A DNA stretch of 60,344 nucleotides from Helicobacter saguini. Its GTDB lineage: Bacteria > Campylobacterota > Campylobacteria > Campylobacterales > Helicobacteraceae. The stretch's first letter is position 1. Each line of letters starts with the position of its first letter. Positions 17,864 to 27,056 of this stretch are shown here, piece after piece. The notes below the pieces were generated by a model. It ran no database searches, was not told the DNA's origin, and was given only the letters and a program-made list of their open reading frames with translations. The stretch covers positions 1-60,344 of the forward strand of contig NZ_JRMP02000017.1 in NCBI RefSeq assembly GCF_000762875.2, given 5' to 3'. Made by a program: the position numbers and the translations under genes.

Positions 17864-18862
17864 TTATCTCTCATGCCAAATCTTAGTACGCATTTTACTC
17901 TCCCTAAACCTACCAAATTTACCGATGATATGCAGTCCTGTGCGTGTTTGCACTGCGGCGCGTTTAATTGCGAGCAAATTTTTTGGCGAAAAAGTTAGCA
18001 AAAGCTCGTATTCCTCGCCACTTTGGCTTATGGCACTTTTTAAAGGCTTAAAGGGCAGAAAATGCAGCCTATTAAGCCGCTCAAGTCGGCGAATTTCAGC
18101 GCCCAGCCCATCGCTAATATCCATACAAGAATGCAGTTTATTTTTCACTTTTAATAAAAAACTTTCCCGCAAAATAGGGCTTGCAAACTTGCTATAACTT
18201 CCATTATTTTCTAAAAAATTATGCGGCAGTTTATTCACACTCGCCCCAAATCTAAATAGACTTTTTAACGCCCTAAAACTTCGCCCCAAATCGCCACGTC
18301 TAGCACTTGTATAAGCCACAAAATCGCCATTTTTAACGCCATTTCGTGCCAAATATTTGCCATTTAACTCGCCAAAAAGAGTGATATGAAAGCTCAAAAT
18401 GTCGCTACTAGCGGTATCTCCGCCGATAATTTTAATGTTATATTGCCTGCAAATTTCACGCATCCCTTCAATAATTTCTAGAATCTGCCTTGTGGTGATA
18501 TGTCGCGGGAGTGTGATTGACAAAAGTGCGTATTTTGCTAACCCACCAGAACTAAGAATATCAGAAATATTAACTAAAAAGGCTTTTTTACTCAAATTTT
18601 TATAACTTAGCCATTGATTAAAGTTAGTGTAAGTTTTTAGTTTATTATTTGCAATTTTAGATTCTATATTTTTAGAATCTTTTGGCAATTTAAAATGAGT
18701 ATTTTGTGCGAAACTATCGACAGATACGATATAGTTTTTTTTATTTTTAAAAATATTAGAATCTTTTTTTGTGTTAAAGTTAAGGATTGCGCAATCATCA
18801 TCAATATTTCCCACAATTCCACTTTTTTTAAGATTGCGTAAAAAAAAAGATTCAATATCCAT
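17864..18862 (-). CDS. thiL: Thiamine-monophosphate kinase
   Basis: ThiL phosphorylates thiamine monophosphate to the active diphosphate. The family motifs appear in order: GNIDDDCAIL, SVDSFAQNTHF, NISDILSSGG, IIGGDTASS, MDISDGLGAEI and EYELLLTFS. The 332-residue length includes AGAWTCT-coded inserts (KKDSNIFKNKK and KDSKNIESKI) within the first 75 residues. The gene converges with tsaD. Confidence 0.88.
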   Translation of the reverse strand: MDIESFFLRNLKKSGIVGNIDDDCAILNFNTKKDSNIFKNKKNYIVSVDSFAQNTHFKLPKDSKNIESKIANNKLKTYTNFNQWLSYKNLSKKAFLVNISDILSSGGLAKYALLSITLPRHITTRQILEIIEGMREICRQYNIKIIGGDTASSDILSFHITLFGELNGKYLARNGVKNGDFVAYTSARRGDLGRSFRALKSLFRFGASVNKLPHNFLENNGSYSKFASPILRESFLLKVKNKLHSCMDISDGLGAEIRRLERLNRLHFLPFKPLKSAISQSGEEYELLLTFSPKNLLAIKRAAVQTRTGLHIIGKFGRFRESKMRTKIWHER

Positions 18863-18936
18863 ATTTCCCTACTTTTCGCACATTTTTTTATATTTTCAAA
18901 GGCAATATTTTACATTTTTTTTGTGAATATTTTCGT

Positions 18937-18942
18937 TATAAT
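18937..18942 (+). promoter_or_regulatory. -10 box for the FtsB-like gene
   Basis: TATAAT in the divergent gap after thiL, about 43 bases before the preferred GTG start at 18985. Confidence 0.5.
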
Positions 18943-18984
18943 TTCAAGCGAAATTATAAGTTTTAAGAATTTTAAAGGCTTTTG

Positions 18985-19674
18985 GTGCAACATAAAAATG
19001 ATAAAAATATAGAATCTAAAAAGGGTTTGGAGCTTGATTTTAGCACAGATTCTAACATTAAAATTGAAGGCATAGAATCTAGCACAGATTCTAATGGCGT
19101 AGAAATTAAGATTATGAAATCTGTAATAGAATCTAGTGAAAATAATGAAAATGCTAACTTAGATTCTAAAGAAATTACAGAATCTGTAGAATCTACAAGC
19201 CAAGATTCTAGCATTTCTACGCTAGATTCTATGGAATCTAAAAATATAGAATCTAAGCAAGATTCTATAGAATCTTTAGAGCCAAAATTAGAGCAAGAAA
19301 AAAACAAAGATTCCATAAATAGCGTCACTCAAGACATAAAAGAAGAACTGCTCGAAGAAATCATAATAGAAAAACCAAAAAAGGGAAAAAAACAAAAGAA
19401 AAAACAGCCAAAAACCCCACGCAAAGCCCGCCTTTACAATCCAAAATGGGACTACATTTTATACTCAAGACGGCTATTTATCGGCGTGTGTTTAATCGCA
19501 AGTTTCATCGGGCTTTATGGTGGCTACTTGCTTTTTGCTGGGAACTCGCTAGGTTTGCTACTAGACTTAGAAAAAAAACGCGACATTTTAAGCAAAGAAG
19601 TGCAAGATAAAAAAGCCCAAAACGCCATTTTACAAAAAAAAGTCCTAGAACTCCTAAGCCTAGAACCCGATTAG
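18985..19674 (+). CDS. FtsB/DivIC-like septum formation protein with repeat-built N-terminus
   Basis: The last 100 residues have a lysine-rich stretch, one membrane segment (RLFIGVCLIASFIGLYGGYL) and then a short coiled coil (LEKKRDILSKEVQDKKAQN) ending in LELLSLEPD. This is the usual layout of small divisome proteins of the FtsB/DivIC type. The first 130 residues are almost pure AGAWTCT translation (DSN, IES, ESK), with no known counterpart, on the cytoplasmic side. I prefer GTG 18985 over TTG 18982 because AAAGG is then six bases away. The protein is about twice the usual family length because of the repeats. Assignment rests on architecture, not a specific motif. Confidence 0.6.
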   Translation: MQHKNDKNIESKKGLELDFSTDSNIKIEGIESSTDSNGVEIKIMKSVIESSENNENANLDSKEITESVESTSQDSSISTLDSMESKNIESKQDSIESLEPKLEQEKNKDSINSVTQDIKEELLEEIIIEKPKKGKKQKKKQPKTPRKARLYNPKWDYILYSRRLFIGVCLIASFIGLYGGYLLFAGNSLGLLLDLEKKRDILSKEVQDKKAQNAILQKKVLELLSLEPD

Positions 19675-19688
19675 TTGCTTAACTTAAT

Positions 19689-20711
19689 TTATGATAAATT
19701 ATTGTGATTGGTAAAATCTTGGGTTGCAATATATTCTAATGGTTTATTAGAAAATTTAGAATCTAGGATTTTGCAAAGGCGCATGGAGATTAGGACTACG
19801 AGCCATGAGATATAAATCCATAAAAAGACAAACATAATAATTGACATTGAGCCATAAATGTTGCTATAAAATTTGTTGTAGCTCATGTAGTAAAAAAAGG
19901 CGATTTTGGAGCAATACCACGCGAGCGCGCCCACAAATGAGCTAAGGAGTAAGACCCACATTTTTAGCGATTTGTTTGCTGCGATGCGAAACAAAATGCC
20001 AAAGGATAGCCACGTGCTAAGCATCGGCATAAATGAATAAAGGCTTGAGATTAGGTAGGAATATTTGTCCGAAATGATTGTGTTGAAATATATGCTTGTT
20101 ACGACAAATAGCGGTATGAGCGTGATTAGCAGCCAGTAAATGATAAATGAGTCAAAGTAACTGCGTTTTTTGGCGGTGAAAATGCGCGCTGATATGTCAT
20201 CAAAGCTGCGAAAGAAAATAAATGAGCTAAAAAGGGCGACAAGGAAGCCTAAAAAGCCCATTTCTTTCCCATTGGTAAGGAAACTATCAAGCATATTTGA
20301 GATGTCTTGCGTGCTGTCTGGCAGGATGTTTGCTAGGATTGTTTGCTTGAAAGTTTCGATATGCTCCATAAATGTGGGGAAGCTTGAAAATACTGAAAAT
20401 AGCATTAAACAAAGCGGTATGATTGAAAAAATCGTGTAAAAACTAAGGGAAGCCGCGTATAGGAAAATCTTGTCTTTGTCGGTAAAGTCGTGGTAGATTT
20501 TATCTAGCGTGGCTAGGATTTTGTGGTATTTTGTTTTTATTTTTGTGATTAATGCGTGGAGTTTTTTGTGGGCGGATTGTGTGTTTGGCGTGGAATCTTG
20601 GGTTTTAGATTCTATGATTTTTGTGGAATCTTTTGGCACAGATTCTGTTTTTATAGAATCTATGTTGGCGGTTTGTGTATCCTGCGTGATTGTCACATCT
20701 TTGCTAGTCAT
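19689..20711 (-). CDS. YihY/BrkB-family inner-membrane protein
   Basis: A 340-residue protein with about six membrane segments. Typical YihY/BrkB features are FLYAASLSFYTIFSIIPL after the N-terminal tail and WYCSKIAFFYYMSYNKFYSNIYGSMS near the C-terminus. The family was once annotated as ribonuclease BN; its function is unsettled. The first 45 residues are an AGAWTCT-rich hydrophilic tail (DSIKTES, DSTKIIESK). It begins eight bases after the MORN-like gene and is probably co-transcribed with it. Confidence 0.85.
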   Translation of the reverse strand: MTSKDVTITQDTQTANIDSIKTESVPKDSTKIIESKTQDSTPNTQSAHKKLHALITKIKTKYHKILATLDKIYHDFTDKDKIFLYAASLSFYTIFSIIPLCLMLFSVFSSFPTFMEHIETFKQTILANILPDSTQDISNMLDSFLTNGKEMGFLGFLVALFSSFIFFRSFDDISARIFTAKKRSYFDSFIIYWLLITLIPLFVVTSIYFNTIISDKYSYLISSLYSFMPMLSTWLSFGILFRIAANKSLKMWVLLLSSFVGALAWYCSKIAFFYYMSYNKFYSNIYGSMSIIMFVFLWIYISWLVVLISMRLCKILDSKFSNKPLEYIATQDFTNHNNLS

Positions 20712-20719
20712 TGTCCGCC

Positions 20720-21154
20720 TTAATAATCCAAATACTTCTGCAATTTTAGCTTGCCATAGTAGTATTTTAGGGCTTGGAGCTTGTTATTCTCACTATCGAT
20801 TAGATATAGCCACTCATGCAGGACGCCGTGTTTGAAGCGTGCTTGTAGCCTGTCATTATCGACATTGTATTGCACGAATTTTCCATCTAACTTGCCATTT
20901 TTATATGAGCCACTAAACTGCACATTTCCACTTGGGAAAAATCGCGTAAAACTCCCATGTAGCACGTCATTTTTAAAATTCACAACCCAAAAAGGCATAC
21001 CATTTGGATGGAATCCTACAAATTGCCCATGCTTTAAAACGCCCTTGCACTCGCCCTTTACCTCGACATTATCAATAAAAGCATTGCAAGGTCTAGCAAA
21101 TAAATCCATAAAAAAAAGCGTGAAAATAACAAGAAATCTTAAAAGAAAATTCAT
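20720..21154 (-). CDS. Exported MORN/YwqK-like repeat protein
   Basis: 144 residues with a signal peptide (FLLRFLVIFTLFFMDLFA) and at least three short antitoxin-YwqK/MORN-type repeats of the form G-x-F-x-x-F-x-x-N-G (GQFVGFHPNG, GSFTRFFPSGN, GKFVQYNVDN). Such repeats form beta-hairpin sheets; function is unknown. Two cysteines after the signal peptide could be disulphide-bonded in the periplasm. It lies just upstream of the YihY/BrkB gene. Confidence 0.6.
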   Translation of the reverse strand: MNFLLRFLVIFTLFFMDLFARPCNAFIDNVEVKGECKGVLKHGQFVGFHPNGMPFWVVNFKNDVLHGSFTRFFPSGNVQFSGSYKNGKLDGKFVQYNVDNDRLQARFKHGVLHEWLYLIDSENNKLQALKYYYGKLKLQKYLDY

Positions 21155-21350
21155 TAAGACACCCTAAACATTTGAATATGGAATCTAAAGAAGTAATCCT
21201 AGCTGCTAGCAAACCTAGATTCTAAAAATGATAGAATCTAAAAATACACAGCCTATAAAAACACAAAAGAGTAAAAGCATAACTCTAGATTCTATAACTC
21301 CACTAACTTAAAACCTATAAAATTAGCAACTTTTATAGAATCTCAAAAAA

Positions 21351-21794
21351 CTATTTTACTTTTAGCACCGCATTGATTTTTTTGATTTTATCTTCGTTTA
21401 AAAGATATTTAAGATTTTGCTCATCTTGCTTACTTTTTCGCACTTCCTCTTGCTTTTTAGCGATGCGAGAAAGAATGTCCGCAGCACGCGCAGAATCCCT
21501 ATCAGCCTTAGCTTCTTCTAAGTCCAAACGCAAGTTTTTAATGTCAAACTCAACCGCACTTCGATACTGCTTAAACTTCTCAGTTTGCGCTTTCACCGCC
21601 TTTTTTGTGTCAAAATCAATTTGGATGATTTGACGCTTTTGCTTAACACTAGCAGCCGAGTAAAGCTCCTGCAACACGCCCTTTGGCGCTTTTAACACAG
21701 AATCATCATCTAGCGGCGGATGCATCTCTGGAAATGCTAAAAGCAACCCCGTGGTAACCGCAGAAATGCACAACAACTTATTCAAAACTTTCAT
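21351..21794 (-). CDS. Small periplasmic coiled-coil protein, unknown function
   Basis: 147 residues, with an N-terminal signal segment (LLCISAVTTGLLLAFP) and an otherwise helical, charged body predicted to be coiled coil (residues 50-140; LRLDLEEAKADRDSARA). The size and helical periplasmic design resemble Spy/CpxP-like or heavy-metal-sensor proteins, but I see no decisive motif. AAAGGAG precedes the ATG. Confidence 0.55.
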   Translation of the reverse strand: MKVLNKLLCISAVTTGLLLAFPEMHPPLDDDSVLKAPKGVLQELYSAASVKQKRQIIQIDFDTKKAVKAQTEKFKQYRSAVEFDIKNLRLDLEEAKADRDSARAADILSRIAKKQEEVRKSKQDEQNLKYLLNEDKIKKINAVLKVK

Positions 21795-21916
21795 AGTTTC
21801 TCCTTTTGAATCTAAAAAATAAAAAATTAAGTGTTATTGTAGCTAATTTTTTTTAAATATTGCTATCTTTTTAGCAAAAAAAATAAAAAATTGCAAAAAA
21901 TTAGAAAAATTTAGAA

Positions 21917-21922
21917 TATAAT
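21917..21922 (+). promoter_or_regulatory. -10 box for the solute-binding protein gene
   Basis: TATAAT about 45 bases before the ATG at 21967; an AAAGGAAAG ribosome-binding site follows. Confidence 0.5.
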
Positions 21923-21966
21923 TTCGCAATCAATTTATAGAATCTAAAATGTAAAGGAAAGTTATT

Positions 21967-22824
21967 ATGTTTGCAACTTTGAAATTTTCTAAATATAGAA
22001 TCTTATTAGTTTTTTATTATTTAGTTATAAATTTTATAATGTTAAATATTTCACAAGCACAAGATTTTACAAATATTAAAGTAGGTAGTGAAAATGCCTA
22101 CAAGCCCTTTGCCTATGTGGATGATAAGGGTGAAGCAAAAGGCTTTGATAATGATGTGGTTAGAATTGTGGTTAGTTTTATAGAATCTGGCATTAAAGAT
22201 TCTAAAAGTTCTAAAAATCCTAATATTACTTTTATACCTGTTAGCTGGAATGTAATTTTTGTAGGATTAGATTCTAAAAAATATGATGTCGTGGCAAATC
22301 AAATTAGCAAGACTAAAGAGCGTGAAGAAAAGTATATTTTTAGCAAAAAGCCTTATTTTTACGGCATTAGTGGGCTAATTGTCGGCGTAGATTCTAAGAT
22401 TAAAAGCCTAGATGAGTTTAAAAGTGGTGATAAAATCGGCGTTACCATCGGCTCAAACCACGCGCTGAATCTAGAAAATTACGCCAAAACGCACAACGCC
22501 CCCTTTAAAATCGTGCATTATAAAACTTCGCCAACGCTGATTGCCGACCTTGCAAATGGCAGGATTAAGGGTATGATAAATGACCCTATCGCTGCCCTTG
22601 ACTACGCAAAATCGCAGGGTGTGAAAATCCAAACGACTGATTTTATCCTAGAAAAAACGCCGATTTTTTTTATTTTTAGAAAAGATTCTAAAGATTTGGC
22701 AGATGCCTTTGATACCGCCTTGCAAAAAGCCCTTGATAGCGGGAAAATAGAAGCCCTAATCCGCGAATATTTCACCCAGACCTATGTTGATTTAATCAAA
22801 ACCGACCTAGCAAAGAGCGAATAA
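21967..22824 (+). CDS. Amino-acid ABC transporter periplasmic binding protein (SBP_bac_3)
   Basis: 285 residues, with a signal peptide ending near SQAQ and a family 3 solute-binding fold: KVGSENAYKPFAYVDDKG, GFDNDVVR, then KYDVVANQISKTKEREEKY and VGVDSKIKSLDEF-GDKIGVTIGSNH. The Arg of the KTKEREEKY segment is the usual alpha-carboxylate anchor, so polar amino acids (cystine or glutamine type) are likely ligands. No lipobox is present. No ABC ATPase or permease is adjacent; the lone permease at 31290 is a possible partner, but nothing links them. Confidence 0.85.
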   Translation: MFATLKFSKYRILLVFYYLVINFIMLNISQAQDFTNIKVGSENAYKPFAYVDDKGEAKGFDNDVVRIVVSFIESGIKDSKSSKNPNITFIPVSWNVIFVGLDSKKYDVVANQISKTKEREEKYIFSKKPYFYGISGLIVGVDSKIKSLDEFKSGDKIGVTIGSNHALNLENYAKTHNAPFKIVHYKTSPTLIADLANGRIKGMINDPIAALDYAKSQGVKIQTTDFILEKTPIFFIFRKDSKDLADAFDTALQKALDSGKIEALIREYFTQTYVDLIKTDLAKSE

Positions 22825-22920
22825 ATGAATTTAGATTCTGAATTTTAAACTTAAAAATAATAAAAATATTTCCATATTCACAAACTTAATGTCACATAAC
22901 TAAACATACAAATTAAAAAA

Positions 22921-23002
22921 CTTTTAAGAAAGCCTAGAGAAACAAATTCTATTGTAAGGATTTTATTTTTTTGAATTTAATCTCTCTAGGCTTACTTAAA
23001 AG
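22921..23002 (+). repeat. Near-perfect 20-bp inverted repeat in a 378-bp intergenic region
   Basis: CTTTTAAGAAAGCCTAGAGA (22921-22940) pairs with 22983-23002 at 19 of 20 positions, with partial extension of pairing on both sides. The 42-base loop is AT-rich. The region 22825-23202 has no other feature except a -10 box at 23124. It could be a small structured RNA, a terminator for the binding-protein gene or a relic of a small mobile element. Confidence 0.7.
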
Positions 23003-23123
23003 CTTCTTTATAGAATTATACATATAAAAACAGACAAATTGTGTCTAGAAATTATTTTATTGAATAATTTATGCGATAAATCTCTTACTCCTATTGCATT
23101 GGTAAACAAATATAAATTTTAAG

Positions 23124-23129
23124 TATAAT
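23124..23129 (+). promoter_or_regulatory. -10 box for the SGNH gene
   Basis: TATAAT (in AAGTATAATTTGCC) about 75 bases before the ATG at 23203. Confidence 0.45.
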
Positions 23130-23202
23130 TTGCCTATTTTATAAACGTATAAAAAATATCCAAATAATAACAAATCATGAGATTCCAAAAAGAAGAGGTT
23201 TT

Positions 23203-24470
23203 ATGCAATTAAGTTATAAAAATTTTATTATTTTAGCTATATTACCTACGATATTTGTAGTTTTTGGCTTTGTTTTATTGATGTATCTTTACGACCCGCT
23301 GCAGTTTTTTCATAAGCCATATTTTCGCCCTACAACTTTTAGCACGGATATGTGGCTGCAAAATGTGGGGATTATTAAGCATTATGATTTTGATTCTTAT
23401 ATTATCGGTGATTCTATGGTAGAGCATTTGCCGATAAATCGCCTAGATTCCGCCACGAATGAAAAGTGGGTGAATTTGATGATGTATGGCGCGACCTTGA
23501 ATGATAGGGCTGTGATTTTGGATTATTTGTTTAAACACAAATCGCCAAAAGAGATTATTTACGCGCTTGATTTTAAGGCGTTTGAAACTGAGAAAACTAA
23601 GAGTGACACGAGATTTTACGCACCTGCGTATAGTGATAATTTTGGCGAGCTTTTTCAGTATTATAGCGATAGCAAATATTTCAAATGTGCGATAACTTGG
23701 TCGCTTGAGCCTAAATGCGTAGGCGTGGCAAAGCCGCTTGATATGTTAAATCGTTCTTTGATTGAGTTAGAATTTTTGGCGAAAAAATTTGGTGGATTTG
23801 AGAAATGGGTGGCTTTTGAGGATGCAAGAATTAAGCCTATAATGGATGAGCTAAGGGCGATAAAAAAGGCTAGAAATTCTATAGAATCTAAGTTACAAGA
23901 TTCTAAAAAAGTTATAGAATCTAAAACAAGATTCTAATATTCCTAATAATTTAGAAAATAAATTACAGAATCTAGATTCTACAGATTCTAAAATAGCGAT
24001 AAACAGAGAGAGAGAGAGAGCAAATTTATGATAGTAAATCTTATAATTTGAAAGATTACACAGATTATGTGGATAAATATTTGCTGCATTATTTAAAAGA
24101 GCATAAAAATACAACTTTTCATCTTATGATTGCGCCTTATTCACGCACTTTTTGGCTTGTGGGTGGTAAGGAAGGTGGGCGTGGAAAGTTGAAATTATGG
24201 CAGGATATTTTGCGCTATATTGTACGGCAGACGCAGGGTTTAAGCAATGTTAGAATCTATGGCTTTGATATTTATGATTATTTAGGAAATATGGCAAATT
24301 ATACGGACGCGACGCATTATAATGTCGATATGCACGAGTTTTTCGCCGATGCAATCATTCGCCGCACAAATCTTTTAAATACGCAAAATATAGAATCTTA
24401 TTTAGATTCTATGAAAGATAAAACTCTAAATTATGACTTAACCCCGCTTTTAAACCAACTGGGAAATTAG
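23203..24470 (+). pseudogene. Membrane-anchored SGNH-hydrolase-like protein, frameshifted (possibly phase-variable)
   Basis: The first frame (23203-23937) has an N-terminal membrane anchor, the block I nucleophile motif YIIGDSMVEHL and a SGNH-like fold. The last frame (24048-24470) supplies the catalytic Asp-His block (YTDATHYN). Together they would make about 420 residues. The join is open in the third frame from about 23929 to 24004. Two shifts are therefore needed: an extra A in an A4 run near 23925, and one unit of the (AG)8 tract at 24005-24020. Such proteins are often O-acyl-modifying enzymes of surface polymers. The repeat-rich linker lies exactly where the shifts occur. Confidence 0.65.
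24005..24020 (+). repeat. (AG)8 dinucleotide tract inside the SGNH gene
   Basis: Eight AG units directly after AAAC. Nine units (or six) would connect the upstream linker frame to the C-terminal frame, so slippage here would switch production of the full protein if the neighbouring A-run shift were also resolved. Confidence 0.8.
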
Positions 24471-24517
24471 ATTCTAAAGTAACATTTATTATATAGATTC
24501 TGTGATTTAATAGAATC

Positions 24518-26971
24518 TTAATTTACTAACTCTAGCTCATTTAAAATGCCTTTTAGCGTTTCCGTGTCGGTTTTGTCATTTGCGGTGTAGTAGTTTATAA
24601 AAACAGATTCTAAGATGTGACTTATCATTGTAATGTATTTTTCAAAAAGGGCTATGCGTGTGTTAAAAAGCATTGAAATGTTTCGCTCTAAAAGCAAAAA
24701 GTAATACTCAAAGCTATCACGAATAGGCATAATTACAGAATCTTCTTTAATATCTTGCTTTTTTATGCTATTTGGCAAAATGCTATCAAGCATATTTGAT
24801 AAATGTTCGGTTACGATTACATTAGAATCATCAAAAAGATTTTGCTTTGTAATATGTGAAAATTCGCTCTGTAAAGATTCTAAAATCTCTTTATGCTCCT
24901 TTGTCGCAGCAAATCGCATAAATGAATTAGAGCTTTTCACATTTAAAATATCGCTAATTACTTGAAAATCTGGCAGGTTAAAGAAATTCTCTTGTAAGAT
25001 TTCAGCTAATCCTTGCAGCCCTACAATTAAACTTTCCATTGTAGAAGTTTTTAATCTTCTAACATTAAAGGCAGATTTATTGCGAATTTCATAATTTAGA
25101 GATTGTATAAATTGCGAATATAAGTTATCTCGCAAATTTGTAAATGAGCTATAAAAGCTTGAATATTTTGTAGGTAATTTTTTTAATGCTTCTTGCAAAT
25201 GTTTCTTTAAAGATTCTAATTCGACACCCACATCTTTAGAATCTATTTTGCTAAAATCTTTGCTACTATAATTTTTAGCCATTAAACGCAAAATACTTCG
25301 TAAAATTTTAATATTAAATGTATTTATAGGTCGCTCAAAAATGTTATTAAAAAGCGTTTTTTCTAATGTAGGAATGCCGCTTGTAGCAATATCTAAGCCA
25401 CTTTCCCCTTGCAAGTTTATACCATTTCTAATCTTATAAGCCACATTACTTGCCACATAATGAAAGCTAATTTTTTTAAGTAAAACATCTTTTTTTACAT
25501 TAGAATCTAGCCTAGATTCTATAGCATTTTTAAATTTTAGATAAATATTTTGACGACGTTTCAAGGTCAATGCAACTTTATCAACCTGCGTATAAATCAC
25601 ATATACAAATTCAATATGCTCCTTATTTATCATCCTTGCTAAAGAGATGGCTTCTTTATCAATTTGTGCTTGTGCGTTTTGCAAGAAAATATCCGCATTT
25701 ATCATATAAAAAATAATGTTACTTTTTATCACATAATGATAAATTTGCAAATGCCGAAAAGTAAGCGGAATTAGGCTAGGCGTGTTAATGAAATTGACAT
25801 ATTTAAACATATTTAAATGTGAAAAAATATCGATATGCTCGATTATTTGCACTTTATCACTTTTATAAAAGGCTTCTTGTATTTTATTAATTTCTACGCG
25901 TTGCTCGCCTTGCTTTAAGTCGTTGTGATAGTTATCATGCAGTTGCGTTATCATTTGAGATACTTTTGGTAGGGGCGATTCTTGCAGACTTTTTAAATCG
26001 CTAAACTCTAAATATTTCGCCAAAGCATAATCCTTGCCGTGCATATAGCATATAGGTGCAATAGATTCTAATCTCTCATTACTTTTAGAATCTTTTTTAT
26101 TATCATGCAAGATTGTGGCAAGGAGTGTAGATTTACCGCTTTTTTTACGCCCTACAACGCATATTGTTTTTACTAATTCACCTTCGCTTAAAAATACTAA
26201 ATTAGATGCCCAGCTAGTAGATTTTAGAATCTTTTTTGCCTTTTGTATAGAATCTAACTGCGTTTTTAAAAGCGTTTTGTTAGTGTTAAAATTTATAAAA
26301 GAAATGTCGCTAGATTCTAAATTTTGCGTATTTTCTTTTGCTTTATTTTGGCTAGATTCTGCATTTAAACTTGCTTCTATACATTTTTCATCATGGAAAG
26401 TTATAATGCCACTCTCTCTTAGGGTTTTAATATGCTTTAAAATAGGCTTTATACTTTTAGAATCTAAGTAGTAAAGTAGGCTAGCTTGTAAGCACTGCGT
26501 TAAGATTAAAAGATGAGAGCAACTTAGCTCTTTTGCCTGTGGGTAGAATATCTCGCATAGTTTTACAAATGTTTTTAGTTTTATAAATGTATCGATATTT
26601 TGTGGATTGCAAGTTAGAATTATGGCTAGGGCTTCATAAGATTCTTGCAGTATTTCGCTTTCAGTTTTTATTTTTTTGTTTTTTTGCAAATCTTTAGAAT
26701 CTTTTGTATCTTGCGTATTAGATTCTATAGAATCTGTGCTATTTTGCGAAGCTATCCATGATTTTATGTTTTCAAATGGATTAGATTCTAAGATAAAATT
26801 AAGCGGTGGTTTTAGATAAATAAGATTAAAAAATATTTGGATTCTATTATTTTGCTTTTTTTTAGAATCTAGTTTAGAATCTTTAGAATCTGCACTAATA
26901 TTTTTAACGGATAGATAATGACTTAGGACTTCGTATTCTTGTGTTTCTTTTTTTCTTTTTTTGCTTTTCAT
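24518..26971 (-). CDS. Large dynamin-like GTPase
   Basis: 817 residues with a P-loop near residue 274 (VVGRKKSGKSTLL), a degenerate switch/G3 region INTPSLIPLTF and a G4-like YTQVD. It is followed by a long helical region with repeat-derived DSK/IES words. Gene length and helix-rich tail fit bacterial dynamin-like proteins such as the C. jejuni Cj0411/Cj0412 pair, but only one gene is present here. The G3 (DTPG replaced by NTPS) and G4 (TKxD replaced by TQVD) are non-canonical, so GTP turnover may be weak or the nucleotide may differ. AAAGGC precedes the ATG. Confidence 0.6.
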   Translation of the reverse strand: MKSKKRKKETQEYEVLSHYLSVKNISADSKDSKLDSKKKQNNRIQIFFNLIYLKPPLNFILESNPFENIKSWIASQNSTDSIESNTQDTKDSKDLQKNKKIKTESEILQESYEALAIILTCNPQNIDTFIKLKTFVKLCEIFYPQAKELSCSHLLILTQCLQASLLYYLDSKSIKPILKHIKTLRESGIITFHDEKCIEASLNAESSQNKAKENTQNLESSDISFINFNTNKTLLKTQLDSIQKAKKILKSTSWASNLVFLSEGELVKTICVVGRKKSGKSTLLATILHDNKKDSKSNERLESIAPICYMHGKDYALAKYLEFSDLKSLQESPLPKVSQMITQLHDNYHNDLKQGEQRVEINKIQEAFYKSDKVQIIEHIDIFSHLNMFKYVNFINTPSLIPLTFRHLQIYHYVIKSNIIFYMINADIFLQNAQAQIDKEAISLARMINKEHIEFVYVIYTQVDKVALTLKRRQNIYLKFKNAIESRLDSNVKKDVLLKKISFHYVASNVAYKIRNGINLQGESGLDIATSGIPTLEKTLFNNIFERPINTFNIKILRSILRLMAKNYSSKDFSKIDSKDVGVELESLKKHLQEALKKLPTKYSSFYSSFTNLRDNLYSQFIQSLNYEIRNKSAFNVRRLKTSTMESLIVGLQGLAEILQENFFNLPDFQVISDILNVKSSNSFMRFAATKEHKEILESLQSEFSHITKQNLFDDSNVIVTEHLSNMLDSILPNSIKKQDIKEDSVIMPIRDSFEYYFLLLERNISMLFNTRIALFEKYITMISHILESVFINYYTANDKTDTETLKGILNELELVN

Positions 26972-27019
26972 ATATTGCCTTTATAGAATCTAAATTGAAA
27001 TTATACAAGATTGTTTTGT

Positions 27020-27025
27020 TATAAT
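27020..27025 (+). promoter_or_regulatory. -10 box for ggt
   Basis: TATAAT 32 bases before the ggt ATG. TTGAAA lies 19 bases further upstream, slightly long for a -35 spacing. Confidence 0.55.
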
Positions 27026-27056
27026 GTAAATTTATAGAATCTAAAAAGGCTTTAGT

